From Ectopseudomonas chengduensis (GTDB taxonomy: Bacteria > Pseudomonadota > Gammaproteobacteria > Pseudomonadales > Pseudomonadaceae): a stretch of 64,000 bases of DNA. This document shows, one piece after another, positions 54,461-63,880 of the stretch. The notes under the pieces were generated by a model. It searched no databases and had not been told where the DNA came from. It saw only the letters and a list, made by a program, of their open reading frames with translations. Where the stretch lies: NCBI RefSeq assembly GCF_015712065.1, contig NZ_JACFYZ010000003.1:1-64000 (forward strand), written 5' to 3'. Both the position numbers and the translations under genes were made by a program. Position 1 is the stretch's first letter. The number at the start of each line of letters is the position of its first letter.

Positions 54461-55333
54461 TCAGTAGATCGCCTGATACAGCTTGCGGCGGTAAGTAGTG
54501 ACCAGCGGGTGGTCGCCGCCGAGCAGATCGAACACTTGCAGCAGGGTCTTGTGTGGCAAGCCGTCGCTGTAGCTGCGATTGCGCACGAACAGCTTGAGCA
54601 GGCCGTCCAGCGCCGCTTCGTACTGCTGGCGCGCCAGTTGTTGCACGGCCAGTTGATACACCGCTTCGTCATCCTCGGCATTCTGCGCCAGGCGGCTTTT
54701 CAGCGTGGCAGCGTCCGGCAGGTCGACGGCCTGGCGCAGGAAAGTCAGCTGCGCCTTGGCGCCGGCCAGCGCCTGCTTGTGCTCATCACCCTTGACCGCA
54801 TTGAGCACGGTTTCCGCCTCGCCCAGCTCGCCGCGTTCGGCCAGGCAGCGTGCGTAGAGAATCAGCGCGGCCGCGTTCTCGTTGTCTTCCGCCAGCACTT
54901 GCTTGAGTAGCGCTTCGGTGTCGGCAAAACGTCCTTCGGCGAACAACGCGTGGGCAGCTTCCATCGGGTCGGCAGCGGCAGGAGCCGGTTCGGCGACATG
55001 GGGTTTGAGCATCTCGCGGATCGCCGCTTCCGGCTGGGCGCCGGCGAAGCCGTCCACCGGCTGACCGTTCTTGAACAGCACCACGGTCGGCAGGCTGCGA
55101 ATGCCGAAACGCATGACGATGTCCTGCTCGATATCGCAGTTGATCTTGGCCAGCAGCAATTCACCGGCGTATTCCTCGGTAATCTTCGCCAGCATCGGCA
55201 TCAGTGCCTTGCACGGCGCGCACCACTCGGCCCAGAAGTCCACCAGTACCGGTTTGTGGAAGGAGTTCTCGATCACCAGTTGCTCGAAGCTGGCGGCGCC
55301 GGAGATGTCGAAGATGTAGGGGGAGTCACTCAT
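54461..55333 (-). CDS. cnoX: Thioredoxin-TPR co-chaperone (CnoX/YbbN family)
   Basis: 290 residues from the ATG at 55333. Residues 8-110 are a thioredoxin fold with the redox motif WCAPCK (Cys38/Cys41), and residues 125-285 are TPR-like helices (AHALFAEGRFADTEALLKQV, AALILYARCLAERGELGEAE). E. coli CnoX has SxxC and no redox activity; the intact CxxC here suggests a working thiol oxidoreductase as well as holdase activity towards GroEL/DnaK clients. The longer upstream reading is rejected because it lacks family similarity. Confidence 0.92.
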   Translation of the reverse strand: MSDSPYIFDISGAASFEQLVIENSFHKPVLVDFWAEWCAPCKALMPMLAKITEEYAGELLLAKINCDIEQDIVMRFGIRSLPTVVLFKNGQPVDGFAGAQPEAAIREMLKPHVAEPAPAAADPMEAAHALFAEGRFADTEALLKQVLAEDNENAAALILYARCLAERGELGEAETVLNAVKGDEHKQALAGAKAQLTFLRQAVDLPDAATLKSRLAQNAEDDEAVYQLAVQQLARQQYEAALDGLLKLFVRNRSYSDGLPHKTLLQVFDLLGGDHPLVTTYRRKLYQAIY

Positions 55334-55388
55334 GGTCGGTCTCGAAAAAGCAGGGCAATAGCCTATTAATGCGGGCAGCGTGGCACGG

Positions 55389-56048
55389 TTACAAGGGGCG
55401 CGCGGCGTGATACAGGCTGACTTCGCGGAATTCCGCCGGTTCGGCCAGGTCCGGCCAGGTGCAGCCATCCAGCACTGCCAGGCGCTGGTAGAGCGGGTGT
55501 TGGAAATCCTTGACCCGCGAATCGGCCACCAACGCCTGACGGCCGCGGCTGAGAAAATGATCGAGCAGCGGCAGGTTGGCGCGATCGTAAAGCACGTCGG
55601 CGACCAGAATCAGGTCGTAGCGGTCCGCTTCGGCGAAGAAATCTTCCGAGTAGTTCAGCGTCACGCCGTTGAGCTCGGCATTGGCACGGCTGGCGGCCAG
55701 CGCCACGGGGTCGAGGTCGCAGGCCACCACTTCGGCGGCACCTGCCTTGGCTGCGGCAATCGCGGCCACGCCGGAGCCTGCGCCGAAATCCAGCACACGC
55801 TTGCCGCGTACCCTCTCGGGGCGTTCGGCCAGCCAGCGGGCGAGCACCAGGCCGCTGGCCCAGCAGAAGCACCAGTAGGGCGGCTCTTCGAGAATGCGCC
55901 GGGTTTCCTCGGGGTTGAACGCGCGATCCATATTGCTGGCGTCGATCAGCCACAGGGCGATATCGGTACCCGGCAGCGTTTCGGCCACCAGGCGGGCATC
56001 GCCGAGCAGTTCGCTCAGTGCCTGCTGCAGCGCTTCGGGTGGCCTCAT
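55389..56048 (-). CDS. Class I SAM-dependent methyltransferase (lysine methyltransferase-like)
   Basis: 219 residues from the ATG at 56048. The SAM-binding motif [20 protein letters not shown] is followed by [11 protein letters not shown] and [10 protein letters not shown]. The upstream [20 protein letters not shown] is typical of the Nnt1/EtfB-lysine methyltransferase group. The substrate is probably a protein but is not deducible. The start overlaps the lipoprotein stop by 4 nt (ATGA), so the two are cotranslated. Confidence 0.87.
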   Translation of the reverse strand: MRPPEALQQALSELLGDARLVAETLPGTDIALWLIDASNMDRAFNPEETRRILEEPPYWCFCWASGLVLARWLAERPERVRGKRVLDFGAGSGVAAIAAAKAGAAEVVACDLDPVALAASRANAELNGVTLNYSEDFFAEADRYDLILVADVLYDRANLPLLDHFLSRGRQALVADSRVKDFQHPLYQRLAVLDGCTWPDLAEPAEFREVSLYHAARPL

Positions 56049-56485
56049 GGCGCCGGCACCAGTTGCAGGGCGCCAAGGTCCTGATCGCTCAGTTCGGTGA
56101 TGGTGCGTGCCGGCAAGCGTTGCACCAGTCGGCCGGAGTGGCTGACCCGGCCACGCAGTTCCAGACGCAGATCCTGCGGTGCCTGTAGGTTGTTCAGCGG
56201 CAGATGAAACGGCAGCGCTTCGCCGTTGCCACGCAGATGAACCTGGCCGAGCAGCGCGCGCGGCCTGCCGCGCATATCCACGCCCAACAGTGCCAGGTCG
56301 ACATCGGCGCCTGCCGCGACGCCAAGCAACTCGCCACGCAGGCCAGGGCCCTGAGTCGGCACATTGCTTGGTTCTGCCGGTGCCGGTGCGGGTGCAGGCG
56401 TGGGGGGCGGTACGGTGGTTGTTGGCTCGCCGGCGCAGGCGGCAAGCAGGCCGCTCAGGGCCAGTGGCAGGAGGTATCGGTTCAT
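56045..56485 (-). CDS. YbaY-like lipoprotein
   Basis: 146 residues from the ATG at 56485. The lipobox LSGLLAAC (Cys16) follows a short signal peptide ([14 protein letters not shown]), then a Pro/Ala-rich linker (residues 20-45) and a beta-rich domain with [20 protein letters not shown] and [20 protein letters not shown]. This resembles the YscW/YbaY family of periplasmic lipoproteins. Role unknown. First gene of a two-gene operon with the methyltransferase. Confidence 0.82.
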   Translation of the reverse strand: MNRYLLPLALSGLLAACAGEPTTTVPPPTPAPAPAPAEPSNVPTQGPGLRGELLGVAAGADVDLALLGVDMRGRPRALLGQVHLRGNGEALPFHLPLNNLQAPQDLRLELRGRVSHSGRLVQRLPARTITELSDQDLGALQLVPAP

Positions 56486-56630
56486 GGCATGTACTGCTCT
56501 TGGAGGTGCTTGCCCATAGCTTAATTTGTCTTGTACCTGCCAAGCAGGCCTTCTCAAGGCTACTTACATTTTTCAACGGCGTGCTATGCGCTACCATGGC
56601 GCCTTTGCCGCCAATCAGTCAGCGCCTGCC

Positions 56631-57098
56631 ATGCATTGTCCCTTCTGCGCCGCCAATGACACCAAGGTCATCGATTCCCGTCTGGTCGCCGAGGGCGATC
56701 AGGTGCGCCGCCGCCGCGAGTGCGTGGCCTGCGGTGAACGTTTCACTACCTTCGAAACCGCCGAGCTGGTGATGCCGCGCCTGATCAAGCAGGACGGCAG
56801 CCGTCAGCCTTTCGATGAAGAGAAGCTGCGCGCCGGCATGCAGCGTGCGCTGGAAAAACGCCCGGTAAGCGTCGAGCGCCTGGAAGAGGCCATCGCCCGC
56901 ATCAAGCAGCAACTGCGTGCCACCGGCGAACGCGAGGTGAAATCGCTGGTGCTCGGTGAGTTGGTGATGACCGAACTGAGCAAGCTCGACGAGGTGGCCT
57001 ACATTCGTTTCGCCTCGGTCTACCGGCGCTTCCAGGACCTCAACGAGTTCCGCGAAGAGATCGAACGCCTGGCCCGCGAACCGTCGAAAAGCCGATGA
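56631..57098 (+). CDS. nrdR: Transcriptional repressor NrdR
   Basis: Zinc-ribbon/ATP-cone repressor of ribonucleotide reductase genes. 155 residues from ATG 56631, with zinc ligands Cys3, Cys6, Cys31 and Cys34 ([23 protein letters not shown]) and the ATP cone from about 47 to 137 ([20 protein letters not shown]). It overlaps ribD by 4 nt (ATGA). The nrdR-ribD linkage is widespread. Confidence 0.96.
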   Translation: MHCPFCAANDTKVIDSRLVAEGDQVRRRRECVACGERFTTFETAELVMPRLIKQDGSRQPFDEEKLRAGMQRALEKRPVSVERLEEAIARIKQQLRATGEREVKSLVLGELVMTELSKLDEVAYIRFASVYRRFQDLNEFREEIERLAREPSKSR

Positions 57099-58210
57099 GC
57101 GAGCGCGACCACTTGTTCATGGCGCGCGCCCTGCGGCTGGCGCGCAAAGGCCTTTACTCCACCCATCCCAATCCGCGTGTCGGCTGCGTCATCGTGCGTG
57201 ATGGCGAGATCGTCGGCGAGGGCTGGCATGCCCGTGCCGGCGAACCGCACGCCGAGGTTCATGCCCTGCGCCAGGCGGGCGAACGGGCACGCGGTGCCAC
57301 CGCCTACGTCACTCTGGAGCCCTGCAGCCACCACGGGCGTACGCCGCCCTGCGCCGATGCGTTGGTCGCCGCCGGTGTCGGCAGGGTGGTCGCGGCGATG
57401 CAGGACCCCAACCCGCAGGTCGCCGGGCGCGGCCTGTTGCGCCTGGCCAATGCCGGTATCGAAGTGCTGTCCGGCGTGCTGGAGGCCGAGGCGCGAGCGC
57501 TCAATGTCGGTTTCATCAAGCGCATGGAGAGCGGGCTGCCGTTCGTGCGGGTCAAATCGGCGATGAGTCTCGATGGCCGCACGGCCATGGCCAGTGGCGA
57601 GAGCCAGTGGATCACCGGGCCGGCGGCGCGTGCGGAAGTCCAGCGCCTGCGCGCGCAGTCCAGCGTGGTGCTCAGCGGCGCCGACACCGTGCTGGCGGAC
57701 GATGCCCGGTTGACCGTGCGCCCTGACGAGCTGGGGTTGGGGGCCGAAGCCACCTTTATGGCGGCCTCGCGGCCGCCGCTGCGGGTGCTGGTCGATGGCC
57801 GGCTGCGGGTACCGCTGAGCAAGTCCTTCTTCCAGGTCGGCCCGGCGCTGGTGGCCACCTGTGCGGCTGCAGCCGCCCGTGATCGCTATCTGGCCGACGG
57901 CCACGAACTGCTTGCCGTACCGGGCAGCAATGGTCACGTCGATTTGCGCAAGTTGCTGCTGGAACTGGCCGGCCGTGGCGTCAACGAAGTGCTGGTCGAA
58001 GCCGGGCCGCGTCTGGCCGGCGCCTTCGCCCGTGCCGGGCTGGTGGACGAGTACCGTATCTTCGTTGCGCCCAAGCTGCTCGGCTCCAGTGCTCGGCCGT
58101 TGTTCGAGCTGCCGCTCAACCGTATGGCCGAGGCGCCGGAGTTGCAGATTGTCGATATCCGCGCCGTGGGCGACGACTGGCAGATCACCGCGGTGCCCAA
58201 GGCCAGGTAG
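57095..58210 (+). CDS. ribD: Riboflavin biosynthesis deaminase/reductase RibD
   Basis: Catalyses the second and third steps of riboflavin synthesis (pyrimidine deamination, then NADPH reduction). In the 371-residue protein, residues 1-145 are the deaminase domain with zinc ligands His52, Cys77 and Cys86 ([22 protein letters not shown]). The C-terminal reductase domain includes [20 protein letters not shown] and [20 protein letters not shown] 7-bp hairpin (AGGGGGC/GCCCCCT, 58209-58238) overlaps the stop. Confidence 0.96.
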   Translation: MSERDHLFMARALRLARKGLYSTHPNPRVGCVIVRDGEIVGEGWHARAGEPHAEVHALRQAGERARGATAYVTLEPCSHHGRTPPCADALVAAGVGRVVAAMQDPNPQVAGRGLLRLANAGIEVLSGVLEAEARALNVGFIKRMESGLPFVRVKSAMSLDGRTAMASGESQWITGPAARAEVQRLRAQSSVVLSGADTVLADDARLTVRPDELGLGAEATFMAASRPPLRVLVDGRLRVPLSKSFFQVGPALVATCAAAAARDRYLADGHELLAVPGSNGHVDLRKLLLELAGRGVNEVLVEAGPRLAGAFARAGLVDEYRIFVAPKLLGSSARPLFELPLNRMAEAPELQIVDIRAVGDDWQITAVPKAR

Positions 58211-58370
58211 GGGGCGTCGCAGTTCTCTCTGGCCCCCTTGCCTGATGGCAACGACTCAAGCGGGCCTGGCCGATTGGCGGTTGACCCTGCTGCGCGCAGC
58301 GCACCCTCCGACCCATGCGCCGCGACGATAAATATGGTAAAACGCCACGCGGCCATTCATATGGCTGCAA
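58211..58370 (+). other. Intergenic stretch before the FMN riboswitch
   Basis: Apart from the hairpin at the ribD stop, I see no gene. An A/T-rich patch with GATAAAT (58327-58333) may supply the -10 of a riboswitch promoter, but no good -35 is placed 17 nt before it. Confidence 0.3.
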
Positions 58371-58518
58371 CGTTCTCAGGGCGGGGCGAAATTCCCCACC
58401 GGCGGTAATGGTTCGTAGAACCTAGCCCGCGAGCGCTCGCCATGGCTTCTGCCTGGCGAGGTCCAGCAGACCCGGTGCGATTCCGGGGCCGACGGTATAG
58501 TCCGGATAAAGAGAGAGC
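58371..58518 (+). promoter_or_regulatory. FMN riboswitch (RFN element)
   Basis: The conserved RFN segments occur in order: TTCTCAGGGCGGGG, GAAATTCCCCACCGGCGGTA, AGCCCGCGAGC, GACCCGGTGCGATTCCGGGG, CCGACGGTATAGTCCGGATA and AAGAGAGAG. The aptamer binds FMN and turns off flavin-synthesis genes. It is 130 nt upstream of ribC. GGGATT (58519 onward) and AATCCC upstream of 58561 may extend the structure. Confidence 0.93.
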
Positions 58519-58577
58519 GGGATTCCCTCCACGGGCGCCTCGTGCGTGTCCGCGAAATCCCTATCGATCGGCATTGC

Positions 58578-58600
58578 CCTGTTTTTGACCAAAACAGGAG
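58578..58600 (+). promoter_or_regulatory. Shine-Dalgarno-sequestering hairpin (riboswitch expression platform)
   Basis: CCTGTTTT (58578-58585) and AAAACAGG (58591-58598) form an 8-bp stem with a TGACC loop. The 3' arm covers the AGGAG that serves the leader ORF at 58608. No T-run follows, so control is likely translational. Confidence 0.65.
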
Positions 58601-58607
58601 TTCGTCC

Positions 58608-58664
58608 ATGCTGTTCAGCAATACCTTCAACGTGAAACCGGAGGGCGTATGTTCACCGGCATAA
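58608..58664 (+). CDS. 18-codon leader ORF overlapping ribC
   Basis: ATG at 58608, seven bases after AACAGGAG, encodes MLFSNTFNVKPEGVCSPA and stops at 58662-58664. It passes over the ribC Shine-Dalgarno (GGAGG) and 16 bases into ribC in another frame. Its own Shine-Dalgarno lies inside the sequestering hairpin, so it may relay riboswitch control to ribC by translational coupling. Whether the peptide has any function is unknown. Confidence 0.45.
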   Translation: MLFSNTFNVKPEGVCSPA

Positions 58665-59311
58665 TCGAAGCCATCGGCAGTATCCGCGCCATGACGCCCA
58701 AGGGCGGCGACGTGCGCGTCTACGTGTCCACCGGCAAGCTCGATCTGGGTGACGTCAAGCTCGGCGACAGCATCGCCGTCAACGGCGTGTGCCTGACCGC
58801 AGTGGAACTGCCCGGCGACGGCTTCTGGGCCGACGTCAGCCGCGAGACGCTGGCGCGCACCGCCTTCGTCGACCTCAAGCCCGGCAGCGCGGTGAACCTG
58901 GAAAAGGCCCTGACGCCCACCAGCCGCCTCGGCGGGCACCTGGTCAGCGGCCACGTCGACGGCGTCGGCGAGATCGTCTCGCGTGCCGATAACGCCCGCG
59001 CCGTGCAGTTCAAGGTGCGCGCCCCGCGCGAGCTGGCCAAGTACATCGCGCACAAGGGCTCGATCACCGTCGACGGCACCAGCCTGACCGTCAACGCGGT
59101 CGATGGCGCCGAGTTCGAACTGACCATCGTGCCGCACACCCTGGCCGAGACCATCATGGTCGACTACCAGGCCGGGCGTAAGGTCAATCTCGAAGTCGAC
59201 CTGCTGGCGCGTTACCTGGAGCGCCTGCTGCTCGGCGACAAGGCCGCCGAGCCCAAGGCCTCGGGCCTGACCGAAAGCTTTCTCGCCGAACACGGCTACC
59301 TGAAGAATTGA
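58649..59311 (+). CDS. ribC: Riboflavin synthase alpha subunit
   Basis: Dismutates two 6,7-dimethyl-8-ribityllumazine molecules to riboflavin. The 220-residue protein has two lumazine-binding halves: MFTGIIEAIGSIRAM with GDSIAVNGVCLTAV, then GHLVSGHVDGVGEIV with HKGSITVDGTSLTVNAV. GGAGGG lies just before the ATG, inside the leader ORF. It is called ribC in P. aeruginosa and ribE in other schemes. Confidence 0.96.
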   Translation: MFTGIIEAIGSIRAMTPKGGDVRVYVSTGKLDLGDVKLGDSIAVNGVCLTAVELPGDGFWADVSRETLARTAFVDLKPGSAVNLEKALTPTSRLGGHLVSGHVDGVGEIVSRADNARAVQFKVRAPRELAKYIAHKGSITVDGTSLTVNAVDGAEFELTIVPHTLAETIMVDYQAGRKVNLEVDLLARYLERLLLGDKAAEPKASGLTESFLAEHGYLKN

Positions 59312-59323
59312 GGAGACGCCCCG

Positions 59324-60403
59324 ATGGCGCTCAACACCGCTGAAGAACTGATCGAAGACATCCGCGCCGGCAAGATGGTCATCCTCATGGATGACGAGGA
59401 CCGCGAGAACGAAGGCGACATCATCATCGCCTCCGAATGTGTCACCGCCGAGCACATCAACTTCATGGCCCGCTTTGCCCGTGGCCTGATCTGCATGCCG
59501 ATGACCCGCGAACGCTGCGAGCTGCTCAAGCTGCCGCTGATGGCGCCGCGCAACGGCTCCGGTTTCGGCACCAAGTTCACCGTCTCCATCGAGGCGGCCG
59601 AGGGCGTGACCACCGGCATCTCCGCCGCCGACCGCGCCCGCACCGTGCAGGCTGCCGTGGCGCGCAATGCGGTAGCCGACGATATCGTCAGCCCCGGTCA
59701 CATCTTCCCGCTGATGGCCCAGCCCGGCGGTGTGCTGGCGCGTGCCGGCCATACCGAAGCGGCCTGCGACCTGGCGCGCATGGGCGGTTTCGAACCGAGC
59801 GGGGTGATCTGCGAGATCATGAACGACGACGGCACCATGGCCCGTCGCCCGGAGCTGGAGAAGTTCGCCAAAGAGCACGGCCTGAAGATCGGCACCATCG
59901 CCGACCTGATCCACTACCGTCTGATCCACGAGCGCACTGTCGAACGCATCAGCGAGCAGCCGCTGGACACCGAACTGGGCCAGTTCAACCTGGTGACCTA
60001 TCGCGATGGTGTGGAGAACACCGCGCACATGGCACTGACCCTGGGCACCATCTGCGCCGAAGAACCGACCCTGGTGCGCGTGCACAACATGGACCCGCTG
60101 CGCGACCTGTTCATGGTCAATCAGCCGGGGCGCTGGAGCATGCGCGCTGCCATGGCGGAAGTGGCCAAGGCCGGCAGCGGCGTGGTGCTGCTGCTCGGCA
60201 ACCCGCTGACCGGGCCGGAGTTGTTGGCGCTGATCAGCCGCCAGCAGCCGGCCAATCCGGCGACCTACAGCACCGTGGGCGCCGGCTCGCAGATTCTGCG
60301 CGACCTAGGCGTGCGTAAGATGCGCCTGATGAGCTCGCCGATGAAGTTCAACGCGATATCCGGCTTCGACCTCGAGGTTGTAGAATACCTGCCTTCTAAA
60401 TAA
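59324..60403 (+). CDS. ribB: 3,4-dihydroxy-2-butanone-4-phosphate synthase with degenerate GTP cyclohydrolase II domain
   Basis: Residues 1-205 form an intact DHBP synthase ([15 protein letters not shown] with the Mg/catalytic acidic loop, [28 protein letters not shown]), which supplies the four-carbon unit for lumazine. Residues 206-359 resemble GTP cyclohydrolase II, but the zinc and catalytic motif RCDCG is absent: the matching stretch is [20 protein letters not shown]. The second domain is therefore probably non-catalytic, and a separate ribA would be needed elsewhere. Confidence 0.93.
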   Translation: MALNTAEELIEDIRAGKMVILMDDEDRENEGDIIIASECVTAEHINFMARFARGLICMPMTRERCELLKLPLMAPRNGSGFGTKFTVSIEAAEGVTTGISAADRARTVQAAVARNAVADDIVSPGHIFPLMAQPGGVLARAGHTEAACDLARMGGFEPSGVICEIMNDDGTMARRPELEKFAKEHGLKIGTIADLIHYRLIHERTVERISEQPLDTELGQFNLVTYRDGVENTAHMALTLGTICAEEPTLVRVHNMDPLRDLFMVNQPGRWSMRAAMAEVAKAGSGVVLLLGNPLTGPELLALISRQQPANPATYSTVGAGSQILRDLGVRKMRLMSSPMKFNAISGFDLEVVEYLPSK

Positions 60404-60421
60404 GAAGCGGCTCGACAGAGC

Positions 60422-60607
60422 CGCATCTGATGACCCTCTCCCATTTATGGAGAGGGTGCCCGGAGGGCGGGAGAGGGTGTTATGGCCAACGCCGAACCCT
60501 CTCCCCCAGCCCCTCTCCCATAAATGGGAGAGGGGAGCTAAAGCACGTAGCCCGGATGAAATCCGGGAAGATCGGCACACTGGCCCCGGATTGCATCCGG
60601 GCTACGC
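60422..60607. repeat. Cluster of palindromic repeats inside the rib operon
   Basis: Two copies of CCCTCTCCCAT-ATGGGAGAGGG-type sequence lie in opposite orientation (60424-60478 and about 60498-60536). Then GTAGCCCGGAT and its reverse complement ATCCGGGCTAC (about 60547-60605) enclose a second, smaller palindrome ATCCGGG/CCCCGGAT. Both types resemble dispersed intergenic repeats common in Pseudomonas. Together they take up most of the 269-nt gap between ribB and ribH, where the operon should be read through. Exact boundaries are plus or minus one base. Confidence 0.75.
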
Positions 60608-60672
60608 CGACAAACGAATTTTATTTTCGGAGCGCAAGGCGCTCCGGCTCTTTAACCCATGTGAGACCCGTC

Positions 60673-61149
60673 ATGACCCTGAAGACCATCGAAGGTACCT
60701 TCATCGCCCCGAAGGGCAAATACGCCCTGGTGGTAGGCCGTTTCAACAGTTTCGTCGTCGAGAGCCTGGTCAGCGGCGCCATCGACGCCCTGGTTCGCCA
60801 CGGCGTGAGCGAGAGCGACATCACCATCATCCGTGCACCGGGTGCTTTCGAGATTCCGCTGGTTACCCAGAAGGTCGCTCAGCGTGGTGAGTTCGCCGCG
60901 ATCATCGCCCTGGGCGCGGTCATTCGTGGCGGCACCCCGCACTTCGAATACGTAGCGGGCGAGTGCACCAAGGGCCTGGCCCAGGTTTCCATGGAATACG
61001 GCGTGCCGGTCGCCTTTGGCGTGCTGACCGTCGACTCCATCGAACAAGCCATCGAACGTTCCGGCACCAAGGCGGGTAACAAGGGTGCCGAAGCTGCGCT
61101 GTCTGCCCTGGAAATGGTCAGCCTGCTGGCGCAGTTGGAGGCCAAGTGA
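60673..61149 (+). CDS. ribH: 6,7-dimethyl-8-ribityllumazine synthase
   Basis: Condenses the DHBP and ribitylaminopyrimidine products into lumazine. 158 residues from ATG 60673 ([20 protein letters not shown]). Motifs [22 protein letters not shown] and [18 protein letters not shown] contain the active-site residues. The longer in-frame reading crosses the repeat cluster and is rejected. It overlaps nusB by 4 nt (GTGA). Confidence 0.96.
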   Translation: MTLKTIEGTFIAPKGKYALVVGRFNSFVVESLVSGAIDALVRHGVSESDITIIRAPGAFEIPLVTQKVAQRGEFAAIIALGAVIRGGTPHFEYVAGECTKGLAQVSMEYGVPVAFGVLTVDSIEQAIERSGTKAGNKGAEAALSALEMVSLLAQLEAK

Positions 61150-61625
61150 GCAACTCCGGTAACGGCCAGCCGGCCAAGAAGGGCCCTAGCGGCAAGATCC
61201 TCGCGCGCCGCGAAGCCCGTACCCTGGCCATGCAGGCCCTGTACTCCTGGCATATCGCCGGCCAGCCGCTGAACGAGATCGAAGCGCAGTTCCGCGTCGA
61301 CAACGATTTCAGCAAGGTCGATGGCGCCTACTTCCACGAAATCCTGCACGGCGTGCCGCGGCAGAAGACCGAGCTGGACGAGACCTTCACGCCCCTGCTT
61401 GATCGCCCGCTGGAAGAGATCGATCCGGTCGAGCTGGCCATCCTGCGCCTGTCCACCTACGAGCTGAAGAACCGCGTCGACGTCCCCTACAAGGTGGTGA
61501 TCAACGAAGGTATCGAGCTGGCCAAGGTGTTCGGTGCCACCGACGGACACAAGTTCGTCAACGGCATCCTGGACAAGCTCGCGCCCAAGCTGCGTGCCGC
61601 CGAAGTCAACGCCAACAAGCGGTGA
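61146..61625 (+). CDS. nusB: Transcription antitermination factor NusB
   Basis: Binds boxA RNA with S10 (NusE) in rRNA antitermination. 159 residues from a GTG start: [20 protein letters not shown] at the N-terminal helix and [20 protein letters not shown] near the end. It overlaps ribH and thiL by 4 nt each. Confidence 0.96.
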   Translation: MSNSGNGQPAKKGPSGKILARREARTLAMQALYSWHIAGQPLNEIEAQFRVDNDFSKVDGAYFHEILHGVPRQKTELDETFTPLLDRPLEEIDPVELAILRLSTYELKNRVDVPYKVVINEGIELAKVFGATDGHKFVNGILDKLAPKLRAAEVNANKR

Positions 61626-62575
61626 ATGAGTTCGAGCTGATCCGTCGCTATTTCGCCGCCGCCCGTTGTGCTCAGGGCGGCGACGGAGTGGTTCTCGGTA
61701 TTGGTGATGACTGCGCGCTGCTGGCGTTGCCCGCCGGTGAACAGCTGGCGGTTTCCACCGACACCTTGGTCGCCGGGGTGCATTTCCCCGAAGCCTGCGA
61801 TGCCTTTCTTCTCGGTCAGCGTGCGCTGGCCGTTTCCGCCAGTGATCTGGCCGCCATGGGCGCTACGCCCTTGGCCTTTACCCTCGCCCTGACCCTGCCG
61901 AGTGCCAATGAAGCCTGGCTGGCCGAGTTCGCTCGTGGCCTGCAAGCGATGGCGCAGAACTGTTCACTGGCGCTGGTCGGTGGCGACACCACGCGTGGTC
62001 CGCTGAGCCTGACGCTCACCGTGTTCGGCCGAGTGCCGAGCGGGCAGGCGCTGCTGCGTAGCGGCGCGCAAGTGGGCGATCTGCTTTGCGTCGGCGGCGA
62101 GCTGGGCGATGCCGCGGGCGCGCTGCCGCTGGTGCTGGGGCAGCGCGAGGCGGCGGCGGACATCAGCGAAGCCTTGCTGGCGCGCTACTGGTCGCCGCAA
62201 CCGCAATTGGCTTTGGGGCAAGCGCTGCGTGGTCGCGCCACGGCCGCGCTGGATATTTCCGACGGCCTGTTGGCCGACTGCGGGCATATCGCCAAGGCTT
62301 CACAGGTCGCCCTTAAGATCGAGCTGGAGCAAGTGCCGCTGTCTGCGCCGCTGCGCGCCTTCGCCGGCGAGCAGCAGGCGCGGACCTGCGCGCTGGGCGG
62401 TGGTGACGACTACCGACTGGCCTTTACCCTACCTCCAGCCCTGCTCGCCGATCTGCAGGCCGATTGGCCCGAAATACGGGTGATTGGCCGTGTGCAGGCC
62501 GGTACTGGGGTAGAGTTGCTGGACGCCGCCGGCCAGCCCATCGAGCCGCCGCGTGGCGGTTACCAACATTTCTGA
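61622..62575 (+). CDS. thiL: Thiamine-monophosphate kinase
   Basis: Phosphorylates thiamine phosphate to the active diphosphate cofactor. The 317-residue PurM-fold enzyme has [57 protein letters not shown] and [23 protein letters not shown] start overlapping the nusB stop. Confidence 0.95.
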   Translation: MNEFELIRRYFAAARCAQGGDGVVLGIGDDCALLALPAGEQLAVSTDTLVAGVHFPEACDAFLLGQRALAVSASDLAAMGATPLAFTLALTLPSANEAWLAEFARGLQAMAQNCSLALVGGDTTRGPLSLTLTVFGRVPSGQALLRSGAQVGDLLCVGGELGDAAGALPLVLGQREAAADISEALLARYWSPQPQLALGQALRGRATAALDISDGLLADCGHIAKASQVALKIELEQVPLSAPLRAFAGEQQARTCALGGGDDYRLAFTLPPALLADLQADWPEIRVIGRVQAGTGVELLDAAGQPIEPPRGGYQHF

Positions 62576-62590
62576 CAGGACGGAGTACGC

Positions 62591-63118
62591 GTGACCGATC
62601 ACCCCAACCAGGTTCCCGCCGAATACGTACCGCCCTCGGTGTGGCGCAATCCCTGGCACTTCATCGCCTTCGGCTTCGGCTCCGGCACCCTGCCCAAGGC
62701 GCCCGGCACTTGGGGCTCGCTGGTGGCGCTGCCGTTCGTGCCGCTATGGCAGATGCTGCCGGACTGGGGCTACTGGCTGATGCTCGGGGTGACCATGTTG
62801 TTCGGCTTCTGGCTGTGCGGCAAGGTCGCCGATGACCTGCGCGTGCACGATCACGAAGGCATCGTCTGGGACGAGATGGTCGGCATGTGGATCACCCTGT
62901 GGCTGGTGCCCGAGGGTTGGGTCTGGTTACTGCTAGGCTTTCTCATGTTCCGTCTGTTCGACATCGTCAAACCCTGGCCGATTCGCTGGATCGACCGCCA
63001 CGTACATGGTGGCGTCGGCATCATGCTCGATGATGTCATTGCCGGGGTCTTTGCCTGGTTGGCGATGCAGGGATTGGTCTGGGGCTGGGCCAATTATGGA
63101 GCCGGGCTGGGTTTCTAA
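62591..63118 (+). CDS. pgpA: Phosphatidylglycerophosphatase A
   Basis: Inner-membrane enzyme that dephosphorylates phosphatidylglycerol phosphate. 175 residues, GTG start with GGACGGAG upstream. The PgpA signature FGSGTLPKAPGTWGSLVALP is followed by several membrane helices and the acidic segment DHEGIVWDEMVGMWITLWLV. It closes the nusB-thiL-pgpA group. Confidence 0.95.
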   Translation: MTDHPNQVPAEYVPPSVWRNPWHFIAFGFGSGTLPKAPGTWGSLVALPFVPLWQMLPDWGYWLMLGVTMLFGFWLCGKVADDLRVHDHEGIVWDEMVGMWITLWLVPEGWVWLLLGFLMFRLFDIVKPWPIRWIDRHVHGGVGIMLDDVIAGVFAWLAMQGLVWGWANYGAGLGF

Positions 63119-63127
63119 GGAGTGGAC

Positions 63128-63862
63128 ATGCGCATGAGGCAGGTCTGGCTGGGGATGCTGCTGATGCTCTCTGCCTTGTCTGGTGCTCAGGCTCAGAGCG
63201 AGCTGCCAGGTGAAATACGTCTGGCCAGTGAGATCTGGGAGGCCTATACCGAAGCCGATGGTACCGGTCTGGGTTGGGACGTCATGCGCGAGGTGTTCGA
63301 GCCGGCAGGCGTCCGTCTGGATATTCACAGCGTGCCATACACCCGTTCTGTCGGGTTGGTGCAGCGTGGCGAAGCCGATGCCTGGGTCGGTTCCTATCGT
63401 GACGAGGTCGAGGGGCCGGTGTTCTACCCCAAGCACCACTATGACCGTGATCAGATCGTCGCACTTGGCCTCAAGGACAAACCGGTGCCGACCCTCGACA
63501 GCCTGGGCAAGTACCGGCTGGTCTGGGTGCGAGGCTACGGTTACGAGGAATATCTGCCGAATGTGCACGACTACCGGGAAGTACAGCGGCGTGACGGTAT
63601 CCTCGGCATGCTCGAGCTGGGCCACGCGGATTTCTATATCGATGCCCGTCCCGAGGTCGACTACATAATGGGCCGGGCCGCCAAGCCTCAGCAATACCGG
63701 GTGACGAATCTGATGCAATTGCCGCTCTATCTCGGCTTTGCCGATACGCCACGCGGCCATATCCTGGCCAAGCTCTTCGATCAGCGTATGACGCAGCTGA
63801 TCGCCAGTGGTGAGCTGCGGCCAATCTTCGAGCGCTGGCAGCAACCCTATCCCTTCGACTGA
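63128..63862 (+). CDS. Periplasmic solute-binding-like protein (family 3)
   Basis: 244 residues from ATG 63128, preceded by AAGGAG at the right distance; the GTG two codons earlier overlaps that ribosome-binding site. Signal peptide MRMRQVWLGMLLMLSALSGA, cleaved near AQA. The body follows the SBP_bac_3 pattern (IRLASEIWEAYTEADGTGLG, WDVMREVFEPAGVRLDIHSV, QRGEADAWVGSYRDE). No ABC permease or ATPase genes are adjacent, so it may be a sensor or orphan binding protein. Ligand unknown. Confidence 0.85.
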   Translation: MRMRQVWLGMLLMLSALSGAQAQSELPGEIRLASEIWEAYTEADGTGLGWDVMREVFEPAGVRLDIHSVPYTRSVGLVQRGEADAWVGSYRDEVEGPVFYPKHHYDRDQIVALGLKDKPVPTLDSLGKYRLVWVRGYGYEEYLPNVHDYREVQRRDGILGMLELGHADFYIDARPEVDYIMGRAAKPQQYRVTNLMQLPLYLGFADTPRGHILAKLFDQRMTQLIASGELRPIFERWQQPYPFD

Positions 63863-63880
63863 GCCGGGAGGCCTTCATAC

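Noticed and set aside
58608..58664. The small ORF as the true start of ribC
   Set aside because: It is in a different frame and stops 16 bases into ribC; ribC begins with the family-standard MFTGIIE at 58649.
60430..60672. N-terminal extension of RibH through the repeat cluster
   Set aside because: The extension translates palindromic repeats and is not part of lumazine synthase; ATG 60673 gives the normal length.
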